Positions 33,148 to 39,250 of a stretch of DNA of 39,250 nucleotides are shown here, in pieces (the stretch's first letter is position 1; every line of letters begins with the position of its first letter). Position numbers and translations under genes: made by a program. This stretch comes from Planctomycetaceae bacterium (lineage in GTDB: Bacteria; Planctomycetota; Planctomycetia; Pirellulales; UBA1268): the NCBI GenBank assembly GCA_947453375.1, contig CANGGT010000013.1:1-39250 (forward strand). Reading direction: 5' to 3'. The notes beneath the pieces are model-generated. The model saw nothing but the letters and a program-made list of their open reading frames with translations, searched no databases and was not told the DNA's origin.

Positions 33148-34923
33148 TCACTGTTCGTACCGGAAAACCCAGGCGTGGTCAACGCCCTCGCGGACGGCCG
33201 TGGCGGCGGCGAGGAGCGAGGGGCCCTCTGCCCCCAAAAGCCCGGTCACCATCCGGGCCCGCTTTTCGGTGTCCGTCTCCGCCCCGAAGACCGTGAGCAT
33301 CGTGTCGTAGGCGGTCAGCGCCCCCCCTGTAAGGACGGGGCGACGGTCGAAATCCATGTCGTCGAGCACCACCCTGGCACGGGCCAGATCGAGTTCATGG
33401 ATCAGGGCATCGAGGCGCGGAGCGGCGCTGCCGAACAAGGCCACCGCCGCCGATCGGCGTGTGGCAGCGGGAGTTGTCGCCTCGAGGGCCGAGAGGACTT
33501 TGACGAGCGATTCCAGCGGCCTGACCGAGACATCCTCCTCCGAGAGTCCGCAACGATCGAGCATGCCACGGCGGAGGGCGGCACGCTCGTCATCGAGCGG
33601 CGCCGACAACCCGCGGACGAGATCCTCGAACCATTCCTGTCCCACCTGGCCAAACAGCGTTCCGATCGCTGCCGGACGGGCCGCGGGGGGCTGGAGTCGG
33701 GCCAGGGCAGCGACGACCTTCGAGAGCGGAATGAGGCTCGGCGGAGCATCTCGATCGACCGCTCCGGCAGCCTTCACGGCAGCCGGGGGATCGAGGATCT
33801 CCTCCCACGTCAGTCCCAGTCGATCGAGTCCCTCCCTCGGCGACGAAGCGGTCTGCCGTCCGCGTCCCAACGCTTCGAGGACACGATTGCCGATCGCCCG
33901 ACGCTCGTACATGCCGGCATGGCCGACACTCATCTCCTCACCGAGGCTGGTGGAGTCATCGCCGGGCCGCCAAAAGTCGAGTCGCAGGCTCTCCAGGGCG
34001 TGCTCCTCGCCTGCCACCGGCACCGAGTCTGCCGCGAACGTGGCATCGGCCCGCGTCCGCCAGCGGATGGCGTTGGTGAGACCACGGACGTAGATCGAGA
34101 AGTAGTCGATCCGCGGATCGACATCCTCCCACACCGCCACGCCCCAACGTTCCTCGCCGGGAGCAAGGTCGCGTTCCGTCATCCGGGCGCTGTCATGGAG
34201 ATCGATGCGGGCGTCCTCGCGTTCACGGATCGCAGCCACGGCGCCCGGCACGACTCGATCGAGGTACGCGCGGTAGGACAAGACCCCCTCCTGCTTGGAG
34301 AGCCCCTCGACACTCTCGAGGACAAAGTGCGGCAGGAACCGCACCGGCTTTTGCACCGTCTCGCTGCGGAGGCGGGTCGCGTCCCCGTCCGCCATGACGA
34401 TCCGACGGGCACCGGTGTTCTTTACCCGGTAGAGCAGATACCAAACCCGCTTCCGCTGCATGCGGAAGTCGCGGCTCGGGACATCGACGTCAATCTGCCG
34501 CGGGGGCTTGAAGGCGAACTCGAGCGACCAGATGTCGCGAGGGAAGTCGCGGTTGCGCCCCTGCTCGACAAGCGTGGCGCCGATCGGCGACTGCTTCGGC
34601 TCCCAGGCAAGATCGATCAGCCCCTCGGTGATCTCGGGGAGATCGGCGCGGAGGAGGGCGTCATCCCCTGATCGGTCGGCCGGGATGACCGTGAGCACGC
34701 CCGGGGCCAACCGGCGGTAGCCGGCCGGCTCGACTGCGGAGGCAGCGAGGTTCGCGGCGGCCACCGAGGCAACGGCGACAAGGAACGCGATTCCGATGCG
34801 GCGTGGGCCCCGCACATTCCCCCATCGCACTGCGCAGGGCGCGGCGAGGCCTCCCGCGGTGCGCAGGGCACCCGAGGTGGTGGTTGTGAGCGAGTCATCC
34901 GCTGCCGGCGGCAGGCTAGCCAT
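33148..34923 (-). CDS. Hypothetical secreted or membrane-anchored protein
   Basis: I do not recognise this 591-residue protein. It has one strong hydrophobic segment near residues 43-62 ([20 protein letters not shown]), after a basic patch (RGPRR). This fits a long-leader signal peptide or type II anchor, placing most of the chain outside the cytoplasm. The body (about 80-330) is mixed alpha/beta, with stretches such as [20 protein letters not shown] and [20 protein letters not shown]. The rest is mainly helical. No catalytic motif is evident. The ATG at 34923 has GGGGGAA at about 9 nt. It ends 127 nt before rpmA; shared transcription is possible but no promoter or terminator settles it. Confidence 0.7.
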   Translation of the reverse strand: MASLPPAADDSLTTTTSGALRTAGGLAAPCAVRWGNVRGPRRIGIAFLVAVASVAAANLAASAVEPAGYRRLAPGVLTVIPADRSGDDALLRADLPEITEGLIDLAWEPKQSPIGATLVEQGRNRDFPRDIWSLEFAFKPPRQIDVDVPSRDFRMQRKRVWYLLYRVKNTGARRIVMADGDATRLRSETVQKPVRFLPHFVLESVEGLSKQEGVLSYRAYLDRVVPGAVAAIREREDARIDLHDSARMTERDLAPGEERWGVAVWEDVDPRIDYFSIYVRGLTNAIRWRTRADATFAADSVPVAGEEHALESLRLDFWRPGDDSTSLGEEMSVGHAGMYERRAIGNRVLEALGRGRQTASSPREGLDRLGLTWEEILDPPAAVKAAGAVDRDAPPSLIPLSKVVAALARLQPPAARPAAIGTLFGQVGQEWFEDLVRGLSAPLDDERAALRRGMLDRCGLSEEDVSVRPLESLVKVLSALEATTPAATRRSAAVALFGSAAPRLDALIHELDLARARVVLDDMDFDRRPVLTGGALTAYDTMLTVFGAETDTEKRARMVTGLLGAEGPSLLAAATAVREGVDHAWVFRYEQ

Positions 34924-35175
34924 GTGTCGAGTTCCCCCGTTCCTTGTTTATCCCCCCGAAGATACGGAAACCCTGACTTTTCCGGTGAAAACACGGACAA
35001 CCGGCCCAATCGCCACAGATTACCTTGCTTTCCCAAAACCCCCGAACCATCATGGCGGAGTTCCGGGAGGCCTGTCCAGAAACTGGCCTCCCCGTCAATC
35101 ACCTGCCGAAAGACACTTCGGCGGCGGCGCTGTCGACCCCATCGGCAGTCCACGAGGCCCGAGGGCTGTTGCACG
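34924..35175. other. Divergent spacer with an 8-bp inverted repeat
   Basis: This 252-nt gap separates the 591-residue hypothetical (minus) from the 101-residue ORF (plus). It contains a perfect inverted repeat GGGAGGCC/GGCCTCCC (35065-35072 with 35085-35092, 12-nt loop) and a small CCGAA/TTCGG stem near 35106-35121. Neither stem has a T-run on either side. No consensus promoter was found in either direction. TTGCTT-17-CATCAT on the plus strand (about 35028-35056) is weak. Confidence 0.35.
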
Positions 35176-35481
35176 ATGCCCGTTACCGATCCCATCGCTC
35201 CCGCCAAGACGCCGAACGGCGTCGAGGCCCTTGGCCCGATGTTTCTTTCCGCCGAGGACTTTGACGCCACCGGCATTCTCGCCGGGGTCGAGCCGTGCGC
35301 GTCGAATTATTGGTGGATTCCCGAACTGCATCCGGGAATCCCCGATGGGATGGCCATCGACGTCGGACTGCCGGGGACCAGTCTCGAGGGGCCTGGCCAA
35401 CCCGTCTCCACCGACCCGGCGGCCGTTCCCGTCCGCCGTCACGCGGCGCGGCGGACGTCGCGGCATTCGACGGCGGGCTGA
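35176..35481 (+). CDS. Small hypothetical protein, overlapping parA tail to tail
   Basis: I do not recognise this 101-residue product. It begins MPVTDPIAPAKTPNGVEALG and its middle reads protein-like (MFLSAEDFDATGILAG then SNYWWIPELHPGIPDGMAID). Third codon positions are mostly G or C, as in neighbouring genes. A weak GAGGG lies about 10 nt before the ATG. The last 43 nt overlap the 3' end of parA on the other strand, and the final 20 residues (basic, RRHAARRTSRHSTAG) may simply be read-through of antisense parA sequence. No export signal or known motif. It may be a real small gene or chance; context gives no function. Confidence 0.42.
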   Translation: MPVTDPIAPAKTPNGVEALGPMFLSAEDFDATGILAGVEPCASNYWWIPELHPGIPDGMAIDVGLPGTSLEGPGQPVSTDPAAVPVRRHAARRTSRHSTAG

Positions 35482-36281
35482 ATCACTTCGCCGGCCAGCG
35501 CCGCGTAGTCTTCGGCGCCGTGGGAGTCGGGGGCATAGTCGAAGATCGACTGGCCAAAGCTCGGGGCTTCGGCGAGGCGAATGTTCCGGCGGATCCTCGT
35601 GCGGAATACCCGGGCATTGGCCCACGCCGGATGCCGATCGCGCCCCGATTCGAAAAAACTCTCGACATCGCGGGCCACCTCGTTGGCAAGCCGGGTGGAT
35701 GACTCGTACATGCAGAGCACCACCCCCAGAAGCCGGAGCCGTGGATTGACCCGGTCGGCCACGAGTTCCATGGTTTCCAGGAGCTTCGAGAGCCCGTGGA
35801 GGGCGAGGAAGTGGGGCTGGAGCGGAAGGAGGACCTCATCGACGCTCGCCATCGCATTGAGCGACAGAAGCCCGAGCGACGGGGGGCAGTCGATGATCAT
35901 CGCGTCGTGGCGCACGCCGTCCCCCTGCCCCTGGCAGGCGTCGTCGGCTTCGATCCGCTGCCGGAGGATCCCCTCGCGGCCAGGCCGGTTGGCCAACGCC
36001 ATCTCCACGGCGGAAAGATCGATGTGGGAGGGGATGACGTGGAGGCGTTCCGCCGCCGTGACGCGGGCTTCGGATAGCGGTGCGCCACCGACGAGGACGT
36101 CGTAGGCGGAGAGCGGATGGAGCCCGGGCTGCACCCCGGCATGGAGGGTGGCGTGGGCCTGCGGATCGAGATCAACAAGGCAGACGTCCTGCCCCGCCCG
36201 GGCCAGCGCCACGGCGAGGTTCACCGAGGTGGTCGTCTTGCCGACGCCACCCTTCTGATTGGCCACGGCGATCGAGCGCAT
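35439..36281 (-). CDS. ParA/Soj-family ATPase, without adjacent parB
   Basis: This 280-residue protein belongs to the ParA/MinD P-loop group that moves chromosomes, plasmids or protein cargo. The deviant Walker A KGGVGKTT is at residues 10-17, DLDPQAHAT at 37-45 (Walker A') and the Walker B-like MIIDCPPSLG ends at about 137, with Asp131. A 12-residue Gly/Gln/Asp-rich insert (DDACQGQGDGVR, 113-124) before Walker B is unusual. The C-terminus shows RLAEAPSFGQSIFDYAPDSH, typical for Soj. No parB, rep or origin features lie nearby, so it may work with a distant partner or position another cargo. A weak TTGACC-15-TATCCT candidate promoter lies at about 36400-36426. Confidence 0.92.
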   Translation of the reverse strand: MRSIAVANQKGGVGKTTTSVNLAVALARAGQDVCLVDLDPQAHATLHAGVQPGLHPLSAYDVLVGGAPLSEARVTAAERLHVIPSHIDLSAVEMALANRPGREGILRQRIEADDACQGQGDGVRHDAMIIDCPPSLGLLSLNAMASVDEVLLPLQPHFLALHGLSKLLETMELVADRVNPRLRLLGVVLCMYESSTRLANEVARDVESFFESGRDRHPAWANARVFRTRIRRNIRLAEAPSFGQSIFDYAPDSHGAEDYAALAGEVIQPAVECRDVRRAA

Positions 36282-36460
36282 GCGAGTGAGCCTCTTGGGA
36301 ACTCCGTCCGGAAAACGATCGCGGAGCGACCCCTCTCTGGCCCGCCGACCATCTGGCGAGCGCAGCGGGATCCGTCGTTCACTCCACCGATTCGGCGGGA
36401 GGATAGGCTCCCAGCGGCGTGGTCAAAAGCCCGGTTTGTCCCCGGAATCCTCTGGCTGTT

Positions 36461-37048
36461 TCACGGTTTTCGGCTCAACCATTTGGCCAGCCCACCGGCA
36501 ATCCGGCCCAGGCCGATCCTCCCCGGCCGCCCCACCACGGCCAGGCTGCCGACCGCGGCTTCAGCCCCACCTGGCCCGCCCGGAGCCTCGACGAGATCGA
36601 TCACGAGCACGACCGGGGGGCGGCCCGTGGCGGGATCGGAGAACATGAGGGCCCGGTCCCACGACTCCGCGGGGAGCCGGCCACCCACGCTCGGCGGACT
36701 GACCTTCCAGCGGAAGTTGGCGTCCTCGACGAGCCCCCGGCGGAGGTGAACCAAACCCGGGGCCTGCGAAACGTCGGCGCGTTCCAGTGCCACCAACACA
36801 CCCGGATCGGCCGCCGGGGCCAACGTCCAGAGCTCGACGACCGGCGCGGCTGTCACCATCCTCGCGGCTTCTGGGCCGTAGAACGCGAGGCAGCGGCGCG
36901 TCTGTCCCCGCTGGTACCAAATGCCGACGAGGCCGGCGGTCACCCCCAGGACGACCAATCCGATGACGAGCCGGGCCCCGGAGCCAACAGCCTCCGTCGA
37001 CCTGGAAGACGAGGGCCCGGAAGCGGCAGGCGAACCGGGGGGCGGCAT
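36461..37048 (-). CDS. Hypothetical single-pass membrane protein
   Basis: A 195-residue protein that I do not recognise. A Pro/Ser-rich N-terminus is followed by one clear membrane helix (ARLVIGLVVLGVTAGLVGIWY, about residues 25-45) and then a basic RGQTRR stop-transfer patch. The rest (about 55-195) is a soluble alpha/beta-looking domain with VVELWTLAPAADPGVLVALE, APGLVHLRRGLVEDANFRW and WDRALMFSDPATGRPPVVLV. Polarity of the helix is unclear. The ATG at 37048 has GGAGAT about 7 nt upstream. It is divergently arranged with the 75-residue gene and ends 179 nt before parA. Confidence 0.72.
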   Translation of the reverse strand: MPPPGSPAASGPSSSRSTEAVGSGARLVIGLVVLGVTAGLVGIWYQRGQTRRCLAFYGPEAARMVTAAPVVELWTLAPAADPGVLVALERADVSQAPGLVHLRRGLVEDANFRWKVSPPSVGGRLPAESWDRALMFSDPATGRPPVVLVIDLVEAPGGPGGAEAAVGSLAVVGRPGRIGLGRIAGGLAKWLSRKP

Positions 37049-37106
37049 GGGGCGATCTCCAGCGAGGAACGTGTCCGGCACCAATGTATACTTCTGCGTC
37101 GATGAT

Positions 37107-37130
37107 TCGGTCCGTCCGAACTCGGTCCGT
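37107..37130. repeat. Tandem 9-nt direct repeat in the 37049-37151 divergent spacer
   Basis: The 9-mer TCGGTCCGT occurs at 37107-37115 and again at 37122-37130, a 15-nt period, between the divergent 36461-37048 and 37152-37379 genes. A palindromic GTATAC lies about 20 nt to the left (near 37086), overlapping TATACT on plus and TATACA on minus. This may be a shared promoter and operator region; evidence is motif-level only. Confidence 0.3.
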
Positions 37131-37151
37131 TCAATCCAGGAGCCCTCGTCG

Positions 37152-37379
37152 ATGTCCAACGCCTTCGACCCATACCGCGAAGCGCTCGTCGTGGAAAAGC
37201 ACACGGAGTGGCCCGATGAGTACGAGGACTGGTCGGCAGCCGACAAGGCCAAGGCCGCGTTGCTGCTCCATGCCAGCCCCACCGAGGCGGCGGACCTCGA
37301 CTATGTCCGCCAGCACTCCGGGTTCGCCCGCGTGATTCGGGTCACGCCGGAGGACATCGAGCGCGTGAGCGTCGCCTGA
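37152..37379 (+). CDS. Small conserved-looking hypothetical protein upstream of aroB
   Basis: A 75-residue acidic protein (MSNAFDPYREALVVEKHTEW, then PDEYEDWSAADKAKAALLLH and RQHSGFARVIRVTPEDIERV). I do not recognise it. It has no membrane segment or signal; two helices and a short strand are likely. The ATG at 37152 has an AGGAG about 10 nt upstream. Its TGA lies one nucleotide before the GTG of aroB, so the two genes are almost certainly translated from one mRNA. A role linked to aroB or chorismate synthesis is suggested only by this position. Confidence 0.75.
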   Translation: MSNAFDPYREALVVEKHTEWPDEYEDWSAADKAKAALLLHASPTEAADLDYVRQHSGFARVIRVTPEDIERVSVA

Positions 37380-37380
37380 C

Positions 37381-38478
37381 GTGGCCGTCACCGTCGTCCG
37401 TGTCGAACTGGCCGAACGTTCCTACGAGATCAAGATCGGCCCCGGGGTGCTCGCTTCGTCCGGGGCCGCGCTCGCGGCCGCCGGCGCCCGTCGGGCCGTG
37501 ATCATCGCCGACAGCGGCGTGCTCGCGACGCACGCCGATGCCATCGATGGATCGCTGCGACACGCCGGGATCGACACCCTCACGATCCCCGTCCCGCGGG
37601 GAGAGGGGTCGAAGTCGGTGGCCGAGGCGGAGCGTCTGTGGGAGGCCCTCGCGGCCGCAAACGTCGACCGTGGCACCCACATCGTCGCCGTCGGGGGCGG
37701 GGTGGTGGGCGATCTGGCCGGTTTCGTCGCCGCCACGTTCGCCCGCGGTTTGCCGGTCTGGCAGGTGCCGACGACGCTGGTAGCCCAGGTCGACTCCGCG
37801 ATCGGCGGCAAGACAGGCATCAACCTCCACGGCGGCAAGAATCTCGTCGGCGCCTTCTGGCAGCCGCGTGGTGTTCTGGCCGACACCGAAACCATCGCCA
37901 CGCTCCCGCCACGCGAGTACATCAGCGGCCTGGCCGAGGTGGTGAAGTACGGGATGATCCTCGACAGCGATCTCCTCGAGAGGCTCGAGAGCCGCGCCGA
38001 GGCGATCCTTGCCCGCGAGCCGGCCGACGTCGACGCCATCGTCGTCCGATCCGCGTCGCTCAAGGCCTCGGTGGTCTCCCGCGACGAACACGAACGGACC
38101 GGGCTCCGGGCGATCCTCAATTACGGCCATACCTTCGCCCACGCCTACGAGAATGCCCTCGGCTATGGCATGCTTCTCCATGGCGAGGCGGTGGCGATCG
38201 GCATGGCCGATGCCGCGGAACTCGCCGTCCGGCTCGGCCGGATCCCCGCCGAGCTTGCCCGACGCCAGGACGCCCTCCTCGCAGCCTTGCACCTGCCGGT
38301 GCGACTCCCTCCGGGCCCGAAACCCTCGCCCGAGGAACTGGTGGCGCTCATGGCCCGTGACAAGAAGACCCTCCACGGCAGGCTCCGGTTCATCCTCTCC
38401 AAGCGGCTCGCGGAGGTCGAACTCGTTGACGGGATCGATCCCTCCGTCGTGCTCGACGTGCTTGCTCGGATGCCGTGA
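37381..38478 (+). CDS. aroB: 3-Dehydroquinate synthase
   Basis: AroB closes DAHP to 3-dehydroquinate, step two of the shikimate pathway, using NAD and a divalent metal. The 365-residue enzyme shows the NAD-binding GGGVVGDLAGF, the substrate/NAD block QVPTTLVAQVDSAIGGKTGI and HGGKNLVGAFWQP. Metal ligands lie in GLAEVVKYGM (Glu), NYGHTFAHAYE (His) and LHGEAVAIGM (His). Three catalytic-region Lys residues are present (GGKTGIN, GGKNLVG, SLKASVV). The start is a GTG at 37381, one base after the TGA of the 75-residue gene. Downstream lies a stacked double hairpin (38479-38543). Confidence 0.97.
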   Translation: MAVTVVRVELAERSYEIKIGPGVLASSGAALAAAGARRAVIIADSGVLATHADAIDGSLRHAGIDTLTIPVPRGEGSKSVAEAERLWEALAAANVDRGTHIVAVGGGVVGDLAGFVAATFARGLPVWQVPTTLVAQVDSAIGGKTGINLHGGKNLVGAFWQPRGVLADTETIATLPPREYISGLAEVVKYGMILDSDLLERLESRAEAILAREPADVDAIVVRSASLKASVVSRDEHERTGLRAILNYGHTFAHAYENALGYGMLLHGEAVAIGMADAAELAVRLGRIPAELARRQDALLAALHLPVRLPPGPKPSPEELVALMARDKKTLHGRLRFILSKRLAEVELVDGIDPSVVLDVLARMP

Positions 38479-38543
38479 GCGTCGCCCCCGGAAGCGACCG
38501 CAGCGCGGCGACGCCCCCCGCGGTGCATGAACGACCGCGGGGG
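38479..38543. terminator. Two abutting hairpins between convergent aroB and the collagen-like gene
   Basis: Directly after the aroB stop, GCGTCGCC (38479-38486) pairs with GGCGACGC (38507-38514). The next base starts a second, perfect 10-bp stem, CCCCCGCGGT (38515-38524) with ACCGCGGGGG (38534-38543), loop gcatgaacg. Both stems are palindromic and so could act on either strand, fitting a bidirectional stop between convergent genes. There is no T-run on either side, so this would be an atypical, GC-rich or factor-assisted terminator. Confidence 0.6.
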
Positions 38544-38609
38544 TGATGCAGGACCGCAAGGCCCCGCACCACCCCCGTCGGGTGTTGTCATTGGCAGGAG
38601 GGACGGCGA

Positions 38610-39250
38610 TCAGCGCCAATCCTTCCCCGGCAACTTCGTCGGCCATTCGTCGTCGGTGAGCCACACGAGCGATGTCGAGGTCGCAGCCAGGCCGGCAGCC
38701 TGCTTCGGCTGAGCGGCGGAGATCGCCGCTGAGCCCTCGGCATCGACACTGACGCGAACCTGCTCGAAATCGGCGTCCGACGTGCACAGGCTCTGGTGAC
38801 GCGACGGCCGGAAGCCGACTGGCACCTTCCCGAGCACCGCATCGATCCGCTTCTTGCTCCGCAGACCGGAGAGCGAGAGCTCCACCGTGTCACCGACACG
38901 ACGGAGCACGGCGTTGTCCAGGCGGGCGGCGTCCGGCAACCGCAGCAGCGCGGTGATGTCACGGGCACCGGTGCGGAGATCGCTCCCAGCAGGCCCCCGA
39001 TCGCCCTTCGGACCAGCCGGCCCCACGGGCCCAGGCTTCCCGTCGACGCCGTTCTTGCCATCCTTCCCGGCGGGACCAGCCAGACCAGCCTTGCCATCGA
39101 CGCCGTTCTTCCCGTCCTTGCCAGCCGCACCAGCCAGACCCGGCTTCCCGTCGACGCCGTTCTTGCCATCCTTCCCGGCAGGACCAGCAGGACCAGCCTT
39201 GCCATCGACGCCGTTCTTCCCGTCCTTGCCAGCCGCACCGTTCAGACCCG
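38610..39250 (-). CDS. Collagen-repeat protein with phage-tail-like C-terminal domain, N-terminus off the window
   Basis: A minus-strand gene, cut at its 5' end by the window edge. The visible 212 residues comprise 30 Gly-X-Y triplets (residues 1-90), then a C-terminal domain of about 122 residues. The triplets repeat in blocks of six (for example GKDGKNGVDGK), ending GPKGDRGPAGSDL. The C-terminal domain reads TGARDITALLRLPDAARLDN, RRVGDTVELSLSGLRSKKR, PVGFRPSRHQSL and SLVWLTDDEWPTKLPG. From memory, this order of motifs resembles the C-terminal domains of collagen-repeat minor tail or fibre proteins in phages of actinobacteria. No cleavage signal can be judged because the N-terminus is missing. 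It could be a surface fibre of the cell or a phage-derived gene. Confidence 0.8.
   Translation of the reverse strand, partial: GLNGAAGKDGKNGVDGKAGPAGPAGKDGKNGVDGKPGLAGAAGKDGKNGVDGKAGLAGPAGKDGKNGVDGKPGPVGPAGPKGDRGPAGSDLRTGARDITALLRLPDAARLDNAVLRRVGDTVELSLSGLRSKKRIDAVLGKVPVGFRPSRHQSLCTSDADFEQVRVSVDAEGSAAISAAQPKQAAGLAATSTSLVWLTDDEWPTKLPGKDWR
38979..39248 (-). repeat. Gly-X-Y collagen tract with 54-nt period
   Basis: Thirty Gly-X-Y triplets are encoded. Four near-identical 54-nt units (18 residues, 39033-39248) alternate between two closely related versions, giving a 108-nt higher-order period. A less regular fifth block (38979-39032) leads into the C-terminal domain. Synonymous GAC/GAT and GGC/GGG switches between units show that the copies diverge at the third base. 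The tract runs out of the window. Confidence 0.85.

Noticed and set aside
35065-35092. 8-bp inverted repeat as transposon end or att site
   Set aside because: No transposase, target duplication or second copy is visible, so it is only listed as a spacer feature.
37342-38787. Long minus-strand open frame antisense to aroB
   Set aside because: Arg/Gly/His-rich shadow of aroB, with no family features.
39033-39248. Regular 54-nt repeats as a CRISPR or minisatellite array
   Set aside because: The period is a multiple of three, the frame stays open and encodes Gly-X-Y throughout, so it is a coding collagen repeat.

Overview
The window is high-GC bacterial chromosome and almost certainly comes from a member of the Planctomycetota (Pirellulales-like). 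The evidence is a DUF1501 / DUF1549-DUF1553 (cytochrome-like CxxCH) gene pair at the left, long intergenic spacers inside the ribosomal operons, and several planctomycete-style hypothetical proteins. No rRNA, tRNA, CRISPR array or insertion sequence was found.

Layout. (1) 1-4079, minus strand: a MATE-family transporter cut by the left edge, then DUF1501 and DUF1549/1553 secreted proteins. (2) 4318-22616, minus strand: one continuous S10-spc-alpha ribosomal supercluster, read from right to left: rpsJ, rplC, rplD, rplW, rplB, rpsS, rplV, rpsC, rplP, rpmC, rpsQ, rplN, rplX, rplE, rpsN, rpsH, rplF, rplR, rpsE, rplO, secY, adk, map, rpmJ, rpsM, rpsK, rpsD, rpoA, rplQ. rpmD (L30) and infA are missing from their usual places. 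A near-consensus sigma-70 promoter (TTGACA-17-TACATT) lies about 350 nt before rpsJ. A terminator-like hairpin with a T6 run, followed by a second promoter candidate, separates map from rpmJ, so the alpha part probably forms its own transcription unit. (3) 23191-26264, plus strand: a zinc MDR dehydrogenase, an SDR whose catalytic Lys is Arg, and a class 3 lipase-like hydrolase, closely spaced. (4) 26313-34923, minus strand: a translation and ribosome-assembly cluster, read right to left: large secreted hypothetical, rpmA, obgE, coaX, rsfS, argS and an EF-G paralogue. (5) 35176-39250: a small plus-strand orphan ORF, a lone ParA, a membrane hypothetical, a 75-residue protein, aroB, a stacked double hairpin, and a collagen-repeat protein running off the right edge. 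The C-terminal domain of that last protein looks like those of phage tail proteins.

How the parts fit. Most of the window serves protein synthesis: ribosomal proteins, RNA polymerase alpha, the SecY channel, N-terminal Met removal, 50S assembly (ObgE), ribosome silencing (RsfS), arginyl-tRNA charging and an extra elongation factor. The plus-strand oxidoreductase pair has the same family composition as the L-idonate/gluconate enzymes IdnD and IdnO, though its substrate cannot be read from sequence. I see no clear undescribed defence or mobile system. The most unusual signals are the 62-nt out-of-frame rpsC/rplP overlap, the SDR with YxxxR, the structured spacer before rpsM, and the collagen/tail-fibre-like protein at the right edge.
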